A stretch of DNA of 64,000 bases, from assembly GCF_002261225.1 (NCBI RefSeq), contig NZ_NEVM01000002.1, forward strand, positions 1,488,001 through 1,552,000, given 5' to 3'. This document shows positions 16,301-24,860 of the stretch, piece by piece. Below the pieces are notes generated by a model. The model saw only the letters and a program-made list of their open reading frames with translations. It made no database searches and was not told the origin of the DNA. Both the position numbers and the translations under genes were made by a program. Numbering within the stretch: position 1 is the stretch's first letter; every line of letters begins with the position of its first letter. This DNA comes from Bordetella genomosp. 10 (lineage in GTDB: Bacteria > Pseudomonadota > Gammaproteobacteria > Burkholderiales > Burkholderiaceae_B).

Positions 16301-17358
16301 GCGGGTTCCATCGGCAACACCAGGCGGAATTCCGTATGCCTGGGACGTGATTCGAATTCGATTATGCCCCCGTGTTGCTGCACGAAGTCCTGCGCCAGGC
16401 TCAGGCCCAGGCCCGTGCCGCCGGGACGGGCGGTAACGAGCGGATGGAAAATACGGTCGCGGATCTGTTCCGGTACGCCGGGACCGTTGTCGATAATGGA
16501 CAGCACCAGGGCCATCCGGTGCTGCCGGTGGGCCAGCATGACGCGCCGCGCCACGCGCGTGCGCAAGGTGATCTGCGGCGGCGGCACGTCGTCGCCCGGC
16601 GCCTGGATGACCAGTTCCTGGGCGGCGTTGCGCGCCACGTTGAGCACGGCCTGCATCAGGCGCGCCGCGTCGCCGGGCACGTCGGGCATGGAGGCATCGT
16701 AGTCCCGGACGATGAGCACGCCATCGCGGAACTCGGCCTGGATGAGCGCGCTCACGCGCTCGCAGACCTCGTGGATATTGACCGGCTTGGCGTTCAGCGG
16801 CACGCGCTGCGGCCCGATCAGGCGATCGACCAGCGCCTGCAGGCGATCGGCCTCGGAAATGATGACTTGCGTGTATTCGGCCAGCGAAGGATCGGGCAGC
16901 TCCCCTTCCAGCAACTGCGCCGCGCCGCGCAGGCCGCCCAGGGGATTCTTCACCTCGTGGGCCAGGTTGCGCAGCAATTCCCGATGGGTTTCGATTTCGT
17001 CGATGAGACGATGATTGCGGTCGGCCAGCACGCGCTGCTCGATCTCGCGCACTTCGACCAGCACCGGCCACGGCTGCCCGGACAGCGACACCGTGGTGAC
17101 CACCACCGTGACCGATTCGCCGCCGCGACGCAGGGAGGACAACTGGCGCGCGTCGGCGAAGATGCCCTTCAGGCCCTGGTCGATGGACGATTGCACCTGC
17201 TCGCGATCGTCGAACAGGGATGCCGCGGCCTGCCCCGTCAATTGCCGGCGCGAACGGCTGAACAAGTCTTCCGCCGCGGTGTTGGCATATACGACGTGGC
17301 CTTGCGGATCCACCAGCAGGATGGCGGTGGCGAGGAGTTCGAAGGCGTCTACGTTCAT
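16297..17358 (-). CDS. ntrB: Nitrogen regulation sensor kinase/phosphatase NtrB
   Basis: 353 residues. An N-terminal PAS domain (about 1-110, LLVDPQGHVVYANTAAEDLF) is followed by the dimerisation helix with phospho-accepting H134 in NLAHEVKNPLGGLRGA, then the ATPase boxes (N-box NVARNAAQ, G1 DNGPGVP, G2 GGTGLGL). There is no membrane segment, as expected for cytosolic NtrB controlled by PII. Its stop overlaps the ntrC start (ATGA). A stable hairpin sits just upstream of its ATG. Confidence 0.95.
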   Translation of the reverse strand: MNVDAFELLATAILLVDPQGHVVYANTAAEDLFSRSRRQLTGQAAASLFDDREQVQSSIDQGLKGIFADARQLSSLRRGGESVTVVVTTVSLSGQPWPVLVEVREIEQRVLADRNHRLIDEIETHRELLRNLAHEVKNPLGGLRGAAQLLEGELPDPSLAEYTQVIISEADRLQALVDRLIGPQRVPLNAKPVNIHEVCERVSALIQAEFRDGVLIVRDYDASMPDVPGDAARLMQAVLNVARNAAQELVIQAPGDDVPPPQITLRTRVARRVMLAHRQHRMALVLSIIDNGPGVPEQIRDRIFHPLVTARPGGTGLGLSLAQDFVQQHGGIIEFESRPRHTEFRLVLPMEPA

Positions 17359-17366
17359 CGTTTTTT

Positions 17367-17382
17367 GCGCCCGGCAGGGCGC
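17367..17382 (-). promoter_or_regulatory. GC hairpin immediately before the ntrB start codon
   Basis: The inverted repeat GCGCCC-loop-GGGCGC is followed on the minus strand by six A residues and the ntrB ATG 8 bases away. It occupies the place of the ribosome site. Because A and not T follows in the transcribed direction it does not look like a terminator of the glnA transcript; it may restrict ntrB translation or protect the glnA mRNA end. Confidence 0.4.
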
Positions 17383-17440
17383 GGGCGGGCGTACCGGCTC
17401 GCGGTCCGCCGCCCTTTGCCTTACCGGGGAAGCAAGGAGA

Positions 17441-18853
17441 TTACAGGCTGTAGTACATGTCGAATTCGACCGGGTGCGTCGTCATGCGCAGACGCTGCAC
17501 TTCCTGCTCCTTCAAGGCCAGGTAGGCGTCGATCATTTCGTTGCTGAACACGCCGCCGCGTGTCAGGAACTCGCGGTCCTTGTCCAGGGCTTCCAGCGCC
17601 TGATCCAGCGACGCGCAGACGGTCGGGATCTTGGCATCTTCTTCCGGCGGCAGGTCGTACAGGTTCTTGTCGGCCGGATCGCCGGGGTGGATCTTGTTCT
17701 GCACGCCGTCCAGGCCGGCCATCATCAGCGCCGAGAAGGCCAGGTAGGGGTTGGCCAGGGGATCCGGGAAGCGGGTTTCGATACGACGGCCCTTCGGGTT
17801 GCCCACGTAGGGGATGCGGATCGAGGCCGAACGGTTGCGGGCCGAATAGGCCAGCTTGACCGGGGCTTCGAAATGCGGAACCAGGCGCTTGTACGAGTTC
17901 GTGCCGGGGTTGGTGATCGCGTTCAGCGCACGGGCGTGCTTGATGATGCCGCCGATGTAGTACAGCGCGAATTCCGACAGGCCGGCGTAGCCGTTGCCCG
18001 CGAACAGGTTCTGGCCGTCCTTCCAGATCGACTGGTGCACGTGCATGCCGGAGCCGTTGTCGCCGACGACGGGCTTGGGCATGAAGGTGGCGGTCTTGCC
18101 GTAGGCGTGGGCCACGTTGTGGATCACGTACTTCATGATCTGGTTCCAGTCGGCGCGCTGGACCAGCGTGCTGAACTTGGTGCCGATTTCCAACTGGCCC
18201 GGAGCGGCCACTTCATGGTGGTGCACTTCGACGGGCACGCCCAGTTGCTCCAGCAGCAGGCACATTTCCGAGCGCATGTCCTGGAAGGAATCGACCGGGG
18301 GCACGGGGAAGTAGCCGCCCTTGACCAGCGGACGATGGCCCAGGTTGCCGCCTTCGAATTCCAGGCCGGTCGACCAGGGGGCTTCCTCGGACTTGATCTT
18401 GACGAAGGTGCCCGACATGTCGGTGTTCCAGGTCACGCCGTCGAACACGAAGAATTCGGGTTCCGGACCGAAGAAGGCGGTGTCGCCCAGGCCGGAGGAC
18501 TTCAGGTAGGCTTCGGCGCGCTTGGCCAGCGAGCGGGGGTCGCGGTCGTAGCCCTTCATGTCCGAGGGTTCGACGACGTCGCAGGTCAGCACCAGCGTGG
18601 TCTCTTCCATGAACGGATCGATACGGGCCGACGAGGCGTCCGGGATCAGCAGCATGTCCGAAGCCTCGATGCCCTTCCAGCCCGGGATCGAGGAACCGTC
18701 GAACGCGTGGCCGCCTTCGAACTTGTCTTCGTCGACCTGATGGGCCGGCACCGACACGTGGTGCTCACGGCCCATGGTGTCGGTGAACCGGAAGTCCACG
18801 AACTTGACTTCCAGGTCTTTAATCTGTTTCAGGACTTCTTTCTCGCTTGCCAT
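17441..18853 (-). CDS. glnA: Glutamine synthetase type I
   Basis: 470 residues, the usual GSI-beta length. Markers are [16 protein letters not shown] (about 50), [11 protein letters not shown], the ATP-binding-type segment [25 protein letters not shown] and the adenylylation-site region NLYDLPPEE with Y399. It makes glutamine from glutamate, ammonia and ATP in the cytoplasm. The ATG has CGGAG 6 bases upstream. Transcription is probably from the sigma-54 promoter at 18910-18925 with upstream NtrC-like sites. ntrB starts 82 bases after its stop. Confidence 0.97.
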   Translation of the reverse strand: MASEKEVLKQIKDLEVKFVDFRFTDTMGREHHVSVPAHQVDEDKFEGGHAFDGSSIPGWKGIEASDMLLIPDASSARIDPFMEETTLVLTCDVVEPSDMKGYDRDPRSLAKRAEAYLKSSGLGDTAFFGPEPEFFVFDGVTWNTDMSGTFVKIKSEEAPWSTGLEFEGGNLGHRPLVKGGYFPVPPVDSFQDMRSEMCLLLEQLGVPVEVHHHEVAAPGQLEIGTKFSTLVQRADWNQIMKYVIHNVAHAYGKTATFMPKPVVGDNGSGMHVHQSIWKDGQNLFAGNGYAGLSEFALYYIGGIIKHARALNAITNPGTNSYKRLVPHFEAPVKLAYSARNRSASIRIPYVGNPKGRRIETRFPDPLANPYLAFSALMMAGLDGVQNKIHPGDPADKNLYDLPPEEDAKIPTVCASLDQALEALDKDREFLTRGGVFSNEMIDAYLALKEQEVQRLRMTTHPVEFDMYYSL

Positions 18854-18909
18854 GTCATCTCCGTTTGATAAAGGGTCGAGTGCTGCAACTCGACTGGCAT
18901 AAGGGGAAA

Positions 18910-18925
18910 AGCAATATGCATGCCA
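18910..18925 (-). promoter_or_regulatory. Sigma-54 (-24/-12) promoter of glnA
   Basis: Minus-strand TGGCATGCATATTGCT differs from the consensus TGGCACGN4TTGCW at one conserved base and keeps the critical GG and GC at the right spacing. It lies 57 bases upstream of the glnA ATG and downstream of the NtrC-like sites. Confidence 0.8.
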
Positions 18926-18975
18926 AGTAACCGTGTAGCGGCCTCCTGGCTATCCCGCAGGTGCTGTTTTGGCCA

Positions 18976-19026
18976 TGCACCAAGATGGTGTCCAAAATGG
19001 TGCATTAAATGATCCATTATGGTGCA
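18976..19026 (-). promoter_or_regulatory. NtrC enhancer-like sites upstream of glnA
   Basis: One dyad TGCACCAAGATGGTGTC (18976-18992) fits the NtrC consensus GCACCAN5TGGTGC closely. Two further half-sites atggtgca follow at 18997-19004 and 19019-19026. They begin about 50 bases upstream of the -24 element; the last one abuts the hemW stop codon. Confidence 0.7.
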
Positions 19027-20259
19027 TCAGCCCAGGAATAGTTCCTGCAAGTCGTTGAGGAAGGCCCAACCCCGGGGCGTGGCGCGCAGGCGGGTGGGGT
19101 CGGGATCGAGCAGGCCGCGCTCGGTGGCTGCCTCCAATTGGTGCGCGATGACGGCCAGGGACAGCCCGGTCCGCTCGGAAAAATACGAAGCAGGGACGCC
19201 CTCCTTCAGCCGCAAGGCATTGAGCATGAATTCGAAAGGCAGGTCGTCCGGCCCCACCTCCGTCGATTCCGCCACGTGGCTGCCGTCGCGCGCCAGGGCG
19301 CGCGTCATCCAGGATTCGGGCCCGCGCACGCGGGCCTGGCGCAGGATACGGTCGGGAAACGACAGTTTGCCGTGCGCGCCGGGGCCGATGCCGAGGTAGT
19401 CGCCGAACTCCCAGTAATTGAGGTTGTGGCGGCAGCGCGCGCCCTGGCGGGCATAGGCCGACACTTCGTAGCGCTGCAGTCCCGCGGCGGCGGCCAGGGC
19501 CTCGACCTCGTCCTGCATCGCGGCCGACGTGTCGTCGTCCGGCAGCGGCGGCGGGAACTTGGCGAAGACCGTATTCGGCTCCATCGTCAGGTGGTACAGC
19601 GACAGGTGCTCGGTGCCGAAGGCGATGGCCTCGCGCACGTCCTGCCTACAGGCCGCCAGCGTCTGGCCGGGCAGCGCGAACATCAGGTCCAGGTTGACGC
19701 GGGCGAAGGCCTGCTGGGCCATGCCGATGGCGGCGCGGGCCTGGGCGGCGTCGTGGATGCGGCCCAGCGCGCGCAATTGCGCGTCGTCGAAGCTCTGCAC
19801 GCCCAGCGACAGGCGGTTGACGCCGCTGGCGGCGTAATCCTTGAAGCGCCCCGCCTCGGCCGTGCCGGGGTTCGCCTCCATGGTGATCTCGGCGTCCGGC
19901 CACAGATTCAGGCAGGCGCGCAGCATGGCCAGCATCTCGTCCAGGCCCGCCGCCGACAGCAGGCTGGGCGTGCCGCCGCCGATGAAGACCGTATTGACCT
20001 GGCGGCCCCAGATCAGCGGTAGGGACTGCTCCAGGTCGCTGCGCAAGGCATCCAGGTAGGCGCGCTCGGGGATGTCGCCCCCCGGCGCGGCGTGCGAATT
20101 GAAATCGCAATAGGGGCACTTGCGCACGCACCAGGGCACGTGCACATAGACGGAAAGCGGCGGCAGGCTGGCGAGGCCGGAAGACTTGCCCGCGGACAGG
20201 CCCGGAATACGGGCCGGCGCGGGCGCGCCGGCGCTGCGGATGGGGATGGAAATGGGCAT
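19027..20259 (-). CDS. hemW: HemW, radical SAM heme chaperone-like protein
   Basis: 410 residues. The radical-SAM cluster motif is C44-x3-C48-x2-C51 (CVRKCPYC), with the HemW-type following residues DFNSH rather than the HemN pattern. GGGTPSLL is the SAM-binding glycine motif, and a C-terminal HemN_C domain is present (NALRLKEGVPASYF). HemW binds heme and is thought to deliver it to membrane proteins; family members are often misnamed coproporphyrinogen oxidase. The N-terminal about 32 residues are non-conserved, so the true start may be internal. It lies downstream of rdgB. Confidence 0.9.
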   Translation of the reverse strand: MPISIPIRSAGAPAPARIPGLSAGKSSGLASLPPLSVYVHVPWCVRKCPYCDFNSHAAPGGDIPERAYLDALRSDLEQSLPLIWGRQVNTVFIGGGTPSLLSAAGLDEMLAMLRACLNLWPDAEITMEANPGTAEAGRFKDYAASGVNRLSLGVQSFDDAQLRALGRIHDAAQARAAIGMAQQAFARVNLDLMFALPGQTLAACRQDVREAIAFGTEHLSLYHLTMEPNTVFAKFPPPLPDDDTSAAMQDEVEALAAAAGLQRYEVSAYARQGARCRHNLNYWEFGDYLGIGPGAHGKLSFPDRILRQARVRGPESWMTRALARDGSHVAESTEVGPDDLPFEFMLNALRLKEGVPASYFSERTGLSLAVIAHQLEAATERGLLDPDPTRLRATPRGWAFLNDLQELFLG

Positions 20260-20313
20260 GAACGAATCGGTCCGGCATGGGAGCGCCGGGGCGCGCCCGG
20301 GATGGCGGCGGGG

Positions 20314-20919
20314 TCAGGCCGCGCCGGGCCGCAGTTTCTCCAACAGTTGACGCAGGGCCTGGGCGCGATGGCTCAGGCGGTTCTTCTCGGCCGGATCGAG
20401 CTCGGCCGCGGTCTGCCCTTGCGGCGGCAGATAGAAATAGGGATCGTAGCCGAATCCGTGGCCGCCGCGCGGCGCGTCCAGGATCTCGCCCCACCACACG
20501 CCCTCGCCCACCAGCGGGCGCGGATCCTGTTCCGATCGCACCATCACCAGCAAGGCGACGTAGCAGGCGCGCCGGTTGGCCTGGCCGGCCAGGTTGCGAA
20601 CCAGCAAGGCGTTGTTGGCGGCGTCGGATTTCTCACCGCCCTGCAGGCTGGCGTAGCGCGCGGAATACACGCCCGGCGCGCCGCCCAGCGCATCGACGCA
20701 AAGGCCGGAGTCGTCGGCGATGGCCGGCAGCCCCGTCAGGCGGCTGGCGTGGCGGGCCTTCGCCAGCGCGTTCTCGAGGAAAGTGCCGTAGGGCTCTTCG
20801 GCGTCCGGCACGCCCAGCTCCCCCTGCGGGACCAGGGTCATGCCCAGGGGCGCGAACAGGGCGGAAAATTCCCGCAGCTTGCCGGGGTTGCCGGAGGCCA
20901 GGACGACGCGGGCAGGCAT
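20314..20919 (-). CDS. rdgB: RdgB/HAM1 non-canonical purine NTP pyrophosphatase
   Basis: 201 residues from the ATG at 20919 (MPARVVLASGNPGK). Motifs are SGNPGKLREF, ADDSGLCVDALGGAPGVYSARYA and FGYDPYFYLP, all typical of ITP/dITP/XTP pyrophosphatases that clean the nucleotide pool. An in-frame ATG 27 bases further up (20946) is an alternative; neither has a strong ribosome site. Neighbour hemW follows 54 bases downstream on the same strand. Confidence 0.92.
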   Translation of the reverse strand: MPARVVLASGNPGKLREFSALFAPLGMTLVPQGELGVPDAEEPYGTFLENALAKARHASRLTGLPAIADDSGLCVDALGGAPGVYSARYASLQGGEKSDAANNALLVRNLAGQANRRACYVALLVMVRSEQDPRPLVGEGVWWGEILDAPRGGHGFGYDPYFYLPPQGQTAAELDPAEKNRLSHRAQALRQLLEKLRPGAA

Positions 20920-21112
20920 GCCGCCGGCGGATGAAATCGCTGTCATGAATGCAAACAAGGGACGGTTGCCGCCGCCCACGCAAATGTAAAGAGCGGGCGG
21001 CGCGTTCAAGGTGGTGGTAGTGTATCGCCCACCTGCCCTGTTCACACTTTGAAACGTTCGCGAAACATTCTCCACCCACCATAGCGCCATTGCGCAACGA
21101 AGCATCGTCCGA

Positions 21113-22972
21113 ATGTTTGTCTCCGATTCTTCCTCTCCCGACGGTCGCGGCCCCGAGCCGGCCGGGGGCCCGCCTTCCGCGGCGCCCCGCTCCGGCCCCC
21201 ACTCCCTGGGCGATATCCTGCGCAACCGGCGCCTGACGGCGCACTTCCAGCCCGTGGTCGACATCGCCCATGGCCGCATCTACGGCCACGAAAGCCTGAT
21301 CCGGGGCCCCGCCGACACCGCTTTCCACATGCCCGAGCACCTGTTTTCGGAAGCGCGGCGCCAGGGCGTGCATCCGCAGATGGAACTGGCCAGCGCCCAT
21401 GCCGGGCTGCGCACCTTCCAGGGCCAGGCGTCGGATACGGCGGGCTACGTCTTCGTCAACATGTCGGGTTCCGCCCTGATCCATTTCTGGACCACCTGGG
21501 GCGACGAGATGGGATCGCGCATCCTGGACGGCCTGGCGTTGGCGCCGGACCGCATCATCATCGAATTGACGGAACACGATCCGGTCGCCTCGAACATCGC
21601 CGTGCTGTCCGAAGCCTTCGCCAGCCTGCGCGCCCGGGGCTTGCGCCTGGCGCTGGACGACTATGGCGTGGGGCATTCGAGCCTGCAGTTGTGGGCCGAG
21701 GCCCAGCCCGACCTGGTCAAGATCGACCGCTACTTCTTCGACGGCATCAGCGGCGACGAACGCAAGCAGAAGCTGGTGCGCGCCGTCCTGGCGGTGGCGC
21801 AGTGCTACGGCACGCCCACCGTCGCCGAAGGCATCGAAAGCGCCGAGGACCTGGCCGTCGTGCGCGATCTCGGCGTGCGCTACGCCCAGGGCTGGTTCCT
21901 CGGCCGGCCCCACCCGGCGCCCTTGCAGGACATCCCCGACGACGCGCGGCAGATGCTGGCGCGGCGCGCCTCGCACCGGGCCAGCCCGGCGCGCGACGCC
22001 AGTTCGACCGTCGCCGCGCTGCGCGTGGAGGCGCCCGCCGTCTCGCACGGGCGCCATACCAATGACGACGTGCACCGCCTGTTCGCGGAACACAAATCGC
22101 TGCATGCCGTGGCCGTGGTCGACGACGCCCAGCGGCCGGTGGGCATCATCAACCGGCGCGACTTCACCGACCGCTATGCCCAGCGCTATACGCGCGAGCT
22201 GTTCGGCCGCGACCCCTGCTCCACCTTCATGAACGGCGAACCCGTGCTGGTGGACGCGCAGTCCTCCATCGATCAATTGAGCCACGTGCTGATCTCGCAA
22301 GACCAGCGTTACCTGGTCGACGGCTTCATCGTCACGCGCGACGGCGTCTACGATGGCCTGGGCACCGGCGAGGCGCTGGTGCGCTCGGTCACGGAAATGC
22401 GCATCGAAGCCGCGCGCTACGCCAATCCGCTGACCTCGCTGCCGGGCAACATCCCCATCAGCCGGCACATCGGCGCGCTGCTGGAAAGCGGCGCCGGCTT
22501 CGTCACCGGCTATTGCGACCTGAACAACTTCAAGCCGTTCAACGACGTCTACGGCTACTGGCGCGGCGACGACATGATCCTGCTGTGCGCGGACATCATC
22601 CGCGAGCACTGCGATCCCCAGCGGGATTTCGTCGGCCACGTCGGCGGCGACGATTTCGTGGTGCTGATGCGCAGCCCGGACTGGCATCGCCGGCTGGAAA
22701 GCATCATCGCGCAGTTCGACTTGCGCGCGCGCGATCTCTACGACGACGCGGGCCGCGCTTCGGGCGGCATCGAGGCGGAAGACCGCCATGGCGTGATGCG
22801 CTTCTTTCCCTGCGTCACGCTGGGGATCGGCGCCCTGCGCGTCGAGCCGGCGTCATACGACCGGATCCGGCCGGAGGACATCGCCTCGGCGGCCGCCCAG
22901 GTCAAGCACAAGGTCAAGCACGGCAACGCGGCGCTGGTGGTCGAGCGCTACGGCGGCGTCGGCGAGGATTGA
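21113..22972 (+). CDS. Cyclic-di-GMP protein with EAL, CBS-pair and GGDEF domains
   Basis: 619 residues. EAL domain (about 30-280) keeps the catalytic set: GHESLIRGP, ELTEHDP, LALDDYGVGHSS, VKIDRYF, TVAEGIES and YAQGWFLGRP, so phosphodiesterase activity is likely. A CBS pair (about 310-440; HAVAVVDDAQRPVGIINRRDF) could bind adenine nucleotides. The C-terminal GGDEF-type domain (about 445-615) has CDLNNFKPFNDVYGYWRGDD and the signature GGDDF in place of GGDEF/GGEEF, so cyclase activity is uncertain. No transmembrane segment. It is divergent from rdgB. The order EAL-CBS-GGDEF suggests a nucleotide-sensing switch. Confidence 0.88.
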   Translation: MFVSDSSSPDGRGPEPAGGPPSAAPRSGPHSLGDILRNRRLTAHFQPVVDIAHGRIYGHESLIRGPADTAFHMPEHLFSEARRQGVHPQMELASAHAGLRTFQGQASDTAGYVFVNMSGSALIHFWTTWGDEMGSRILDGLALAPDRIIIELTEHDPVASNIAVLSEAFASLRARGLRLALDDYGVGHSSLQLWAEAQPDLVKIDRYFFDGISGDERKQKLVRAVLAVAQCYGTPTVAEGIESAEDLAVVRDLGVRYAQGWFLGRPHPAPLQDIPDDARQMLARRASHRASPARDASSTVAALRVEAPAVSHGRHTNDDVHRLFAEHKSLHAVAVVDDAQRPVGIINRRDFTDRYAQRYTRELFGRDPCSTFMNGEPVLVDAQSSIDQLSHVLISQDQRYLVDGFIVTRDGVYDGLGTGEALVRSVTEMRIEAARYANPLTSLPGNIPISRHIGALLESGAGFVTGYCDLNNFKPFNDVYGYWRGDDMILLCADIIREHCDPQRDFVGHVGGDDFVVLMRSPDWHRRLESIIAQFDLRARDLYDDAGRASGGIEAEDRHGVMRFFPCVTLGIGALRVEPASYDRIRPEDIASAAAQVKHKVKHGNAALVVERYGGVGED

Positions 22973-22995
22973 GGGGGCGGGAGCCGGCATCGCGG

Positions 22996-23112
22996 CTACT
23001 GCCCGCCCGCCACTTCCTCCTTGGCCCGGTCGCGCAGGATCACGCGCTGCACCTTCCCAGACGCCGTCATCGGCAGCGTGTCGACCGAAATGACGTAGCG
23101 CGGGATCTTGAA
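22996..23112 (-). pseudogene. C-terminal remnant of an AMP-forming acyl-CoA ligase
   Basis: Minus-strand codons before the stop at 22996 give FKIPRYVISVDTLPMTASGK followed by VQRVILRDRAKEE. This is the conserved C-terminal lid end of AMP-binding acyl-CoA synthetases, including the catalytic lysine in TASGK. Homology ends at about 23112, where sequence of the transposon region begins. The main domain is missing, so the gene is destroyed, presumably by element insertion plus deletion. Confidence 0.75.
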
Positions 23113-23239
23113 GCGAGACGTTCTCGTTGGGCTCACCCTGAGCATCCCCTTGCGTTCGTTTTCGACCAGGCGCAGCGCTTCGACCTGTGATCGTGGGTAA
23201 CGTCCTCGAGGCTGCCTGTCGTGCCCGAGGTAAAGACGA

Positions 23240-23515
23240 TCAACGCAAGCTAGGGAGACCCTTAAGTTGCTGACCAGCGGGGACGCGGACACCTTGGGCG
23301 GACAGCTCACCAGCAGATGCACATGGTCGTCCTCGCCGTCGAACTCCACCAACTGCGCCTCAAAGTCGGCGCAAATCTTGGCGAAAATGGGTCGCAGATC
23401 GTCCAATATCGCTACAGTGAACACAGTGCGACGGTATCTGGTCACAAAGGCACAAATGAACGTGCATCAGGAGTGCGCAATGCCTGCCGTGACGAATGCC
23501 GTTGTCGCTACTCAT
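23240..23515 (-). pseudogene. tnpA: IS200-type Y1 transposase tnpA, frameshifted and truncated
   Basis: From an ATG at 23515 the frame gives MSSDNGIRHGRHCALLMHVH, then one extra base shifts into FVTRYRRTVFTV and DGEDDHVHLLVSCPPKV; a second shift near 23265 is needed to read LKGLPSLR, which ends in TGA at 23240. The HVH metal motif survives, but the C-terminal third with the catalytic tyrosine is gone. It cannot make a working transposase without correction. Confidence 0.8.
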
Positions 23516-23530
23516 GAACCAAACTAAACT

Positions 23531-24811
23531 GTGCCTGTGCAACGCCTCCAAGCCTTCAAATACGAACTGCGCCCCAACGGCCAGCAAACACGCCAGATGC
23601 ACCGCTTCGCTGGCTCGTGCCGATTCGTGTTCAACAAGGCGCTGGCGCTGCAAAAGACCAATTACGAAGCGGGTGGAAAATTCATCGGCTATGTGGCGAT
23701 GGCAAGGCACCTGACGGCTTGGCGTAATGGAACCGAAACCCCGTGGCTCAAGGATGCGCCTGTGCATCCGTTGCAACATGCGCTCAGGGACCTGGAGCGG
23801 GCGCACAAGAATTTCTTTGCCCGGCGGGCAGCCTTTCCACGTTTCAAGAAGAAAGGCCTCAGGGAGAGCTTTCGCTATCCCGACGCCAAGCAATTCAAAC
23901 TCGACGAGACCAATCACCGAATCTTCCTGCCCAAGCTGGGCTGGATGCGCTTGCGTTTGTCCCGGGCGGTTCTGGGCAAGCCCTGCAATGCTACGGTGAG
24001 CCGATCGGGCGGCAAATGGTTTGTGAGCATTCAGACAGAGCGCGAAATGGTGCAAGCTGTGCCGCGGGCCACATCGGCCATCGGCATCGATATGGGTGTT
24101 ACTCGCTTAGCTACGTTCTCGGACGGTACGTTTCTGGAACCGCTGGCGAGCTTCAAACAGCACGAAATCCGCCTGCGCCGCTACCAGCGAGCCATGAGCC
24201 GAAAACAGAAGTTCAGCAAGAACTGGCACAAAGCCAAAAGGAAGGTTCGAGCTATACACACGCGGATTGCCAACTGCCGCAAAGATTACCTGCACAAGGC
24301 CACGACCACGATCAGCCAAAACCACGCGATGGTGTGCATCGAGGACTTGCAGGTTAAGAATATGTCCAGATCGGCCGCCGGCACGGCAGAGGCTCCGGGC
24401 AGGAACGTCAAGGCCAAATCGGGACTGAACAAAGCCATCCTGGCTCGGGGCTGGTTCGAGTTCAGGCGGCAACTGGAATACAAGCTGGCCTGGAATGGCG
24501 GGATGCTCATTGCCGTACCGCCGCAAAACACCAGCCGCACCTGCCCATGTTGCGGCCATGTATCGGCGGACAACCGCAAGACGCAAGCGCAGTTCAAGTG
24601 CGTGCAATGCGGTCACGAAGCCAACGCCGATGAGGTCGGCGCCATCAATGTTTTAAGGGCGGGACACGCCCGGCTAGCCTGTGGAGAGGATGTCAGCCAT
24701 GCAAAGCCTGCAAAGGCCATGCGTGCAGCCTCGGTAAAGCAGGAACCCACCGAAGCGGCTTGTTCGGGCGCGATGCCTGCAATGAGCGCCGTAGGGATCC
24801 TCTGCCTTTAG
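23531..24811 (+). CDS. tnpB: TnpB RNA-guided nuclease of the IS605 family
   Basis: 426 residues from GTG at 23531 (GTG at 23537 is an alternative). The RuvC-like site is complete: D187 in GIDMGV, E271 in CIEDLQVKNM and D367 in NADEVGAINVL. A zinc finger (C338-x2-C341, C357-x2-C360) lies between the last two. Length and order match TnpB proteins, the ancestors of Cas12, which use an RNA from the element's right end to cut DNA. The gene starts 16 bases from the divergent tnpA remnant. Because tnpA is dead, any activity now lacks its own mobilising partner. Confidence 0.92.
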   Translation: MPVQRLQAFKYELRPNGQQTRQMHRFAGSCRFVFNKALALQKTNYEAGGKFIGYVAMARHLTAWRNGTETPWLKDAPVHPLQHALRDLERAHKNFFARRAAFPRFKKKGLRESFRYPDAKQFKLDETNHRIFLPKLGWMRLRLSRAVLGKPCNATVSRSGGKWFVSIQTEREMVQAVPRATSAIGIDMGVTRLATFSDGTFLEPLASFKQHEIRLRRYQRAMSRKQKFSKNWHKAKRKVRAIHTRIANCRKDYLHKATTTISQNHAMVCIEDLQVKNMSRSAAGTAEAPGRNVKAKSGLNKAILARGWFEFRRQLEYKLAWNGGMLIAVPPQNTSRTCPCCGHVSADNRKTQAQFKCVQCGHEANADEVGAINVLRAGHARLACGEDVSHAKPAKAMRAASVKQEPTEAACSGAMPAMSAVGILCL

Positions 24812-24848
24812 GCGGGGGAGGATGTCAACTACAATCCGCGTAACCTTA
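24690..24848 (+). ncRNA. Candidate omega RNA (reRNA) with guide reading into the right flank
   Basis: By analogy with characterised TnpB systems, the guide RNA overlaps the 3' end of tnpB, runs through the terminal hairpin and GTCAA end, and takes its guide from flanking DNA. Here the scaffold would end at 24828 and a 20-base guide would be ctacaatccgcgtaacctta (24829-24848), directly before the TetR gene. The 5' limit is a guess. Confidence 0.35.
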
Positions 24849-24860
24849 GTGAGGATTCCA

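Larger units (their letters stand above)
23113..24828. mobile_element. IS200/IS605-family element (tnpA broken, tnpB intact)
   Basis: The element holds divergent tnpA (pseudogene) and tnpB. The right end is recognisable: a small hairpin around 24801-24820 followed by GGGGGAGGATGTCAA, a typical terminus of this group, placing the boundary near 24828. The left boundary is uncertain because it merges with the truncated ligase gene; 23113 is only where ligase homology stops. No target duplication is expected for this peel-and-paste family. Confidence 0.7.

Noticed and set aside
14816..17071. A 751-residue fusion reading ntrC together with upstream sequence
   Set aside because: The added N-terminal part is ntrB in another frame and the true ntrC start is 16300.
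17367..17382. Terminator of glnA
   Set aside because: The hairpin is followed by A residues in the direction of glnA transcription, not T residues.
22996..23445. A single 149-residue protein
   Set aside because: It is a chance join of transposase remnant at the N-terminus and acyl-CoA ligase remnant at the C-terminus.
24822..24860. ATG at 24822 as the TetR start
   Set aside because: It lies in the conserved transposon end; the GTG at 24861 has a properly spaced ribosome site.
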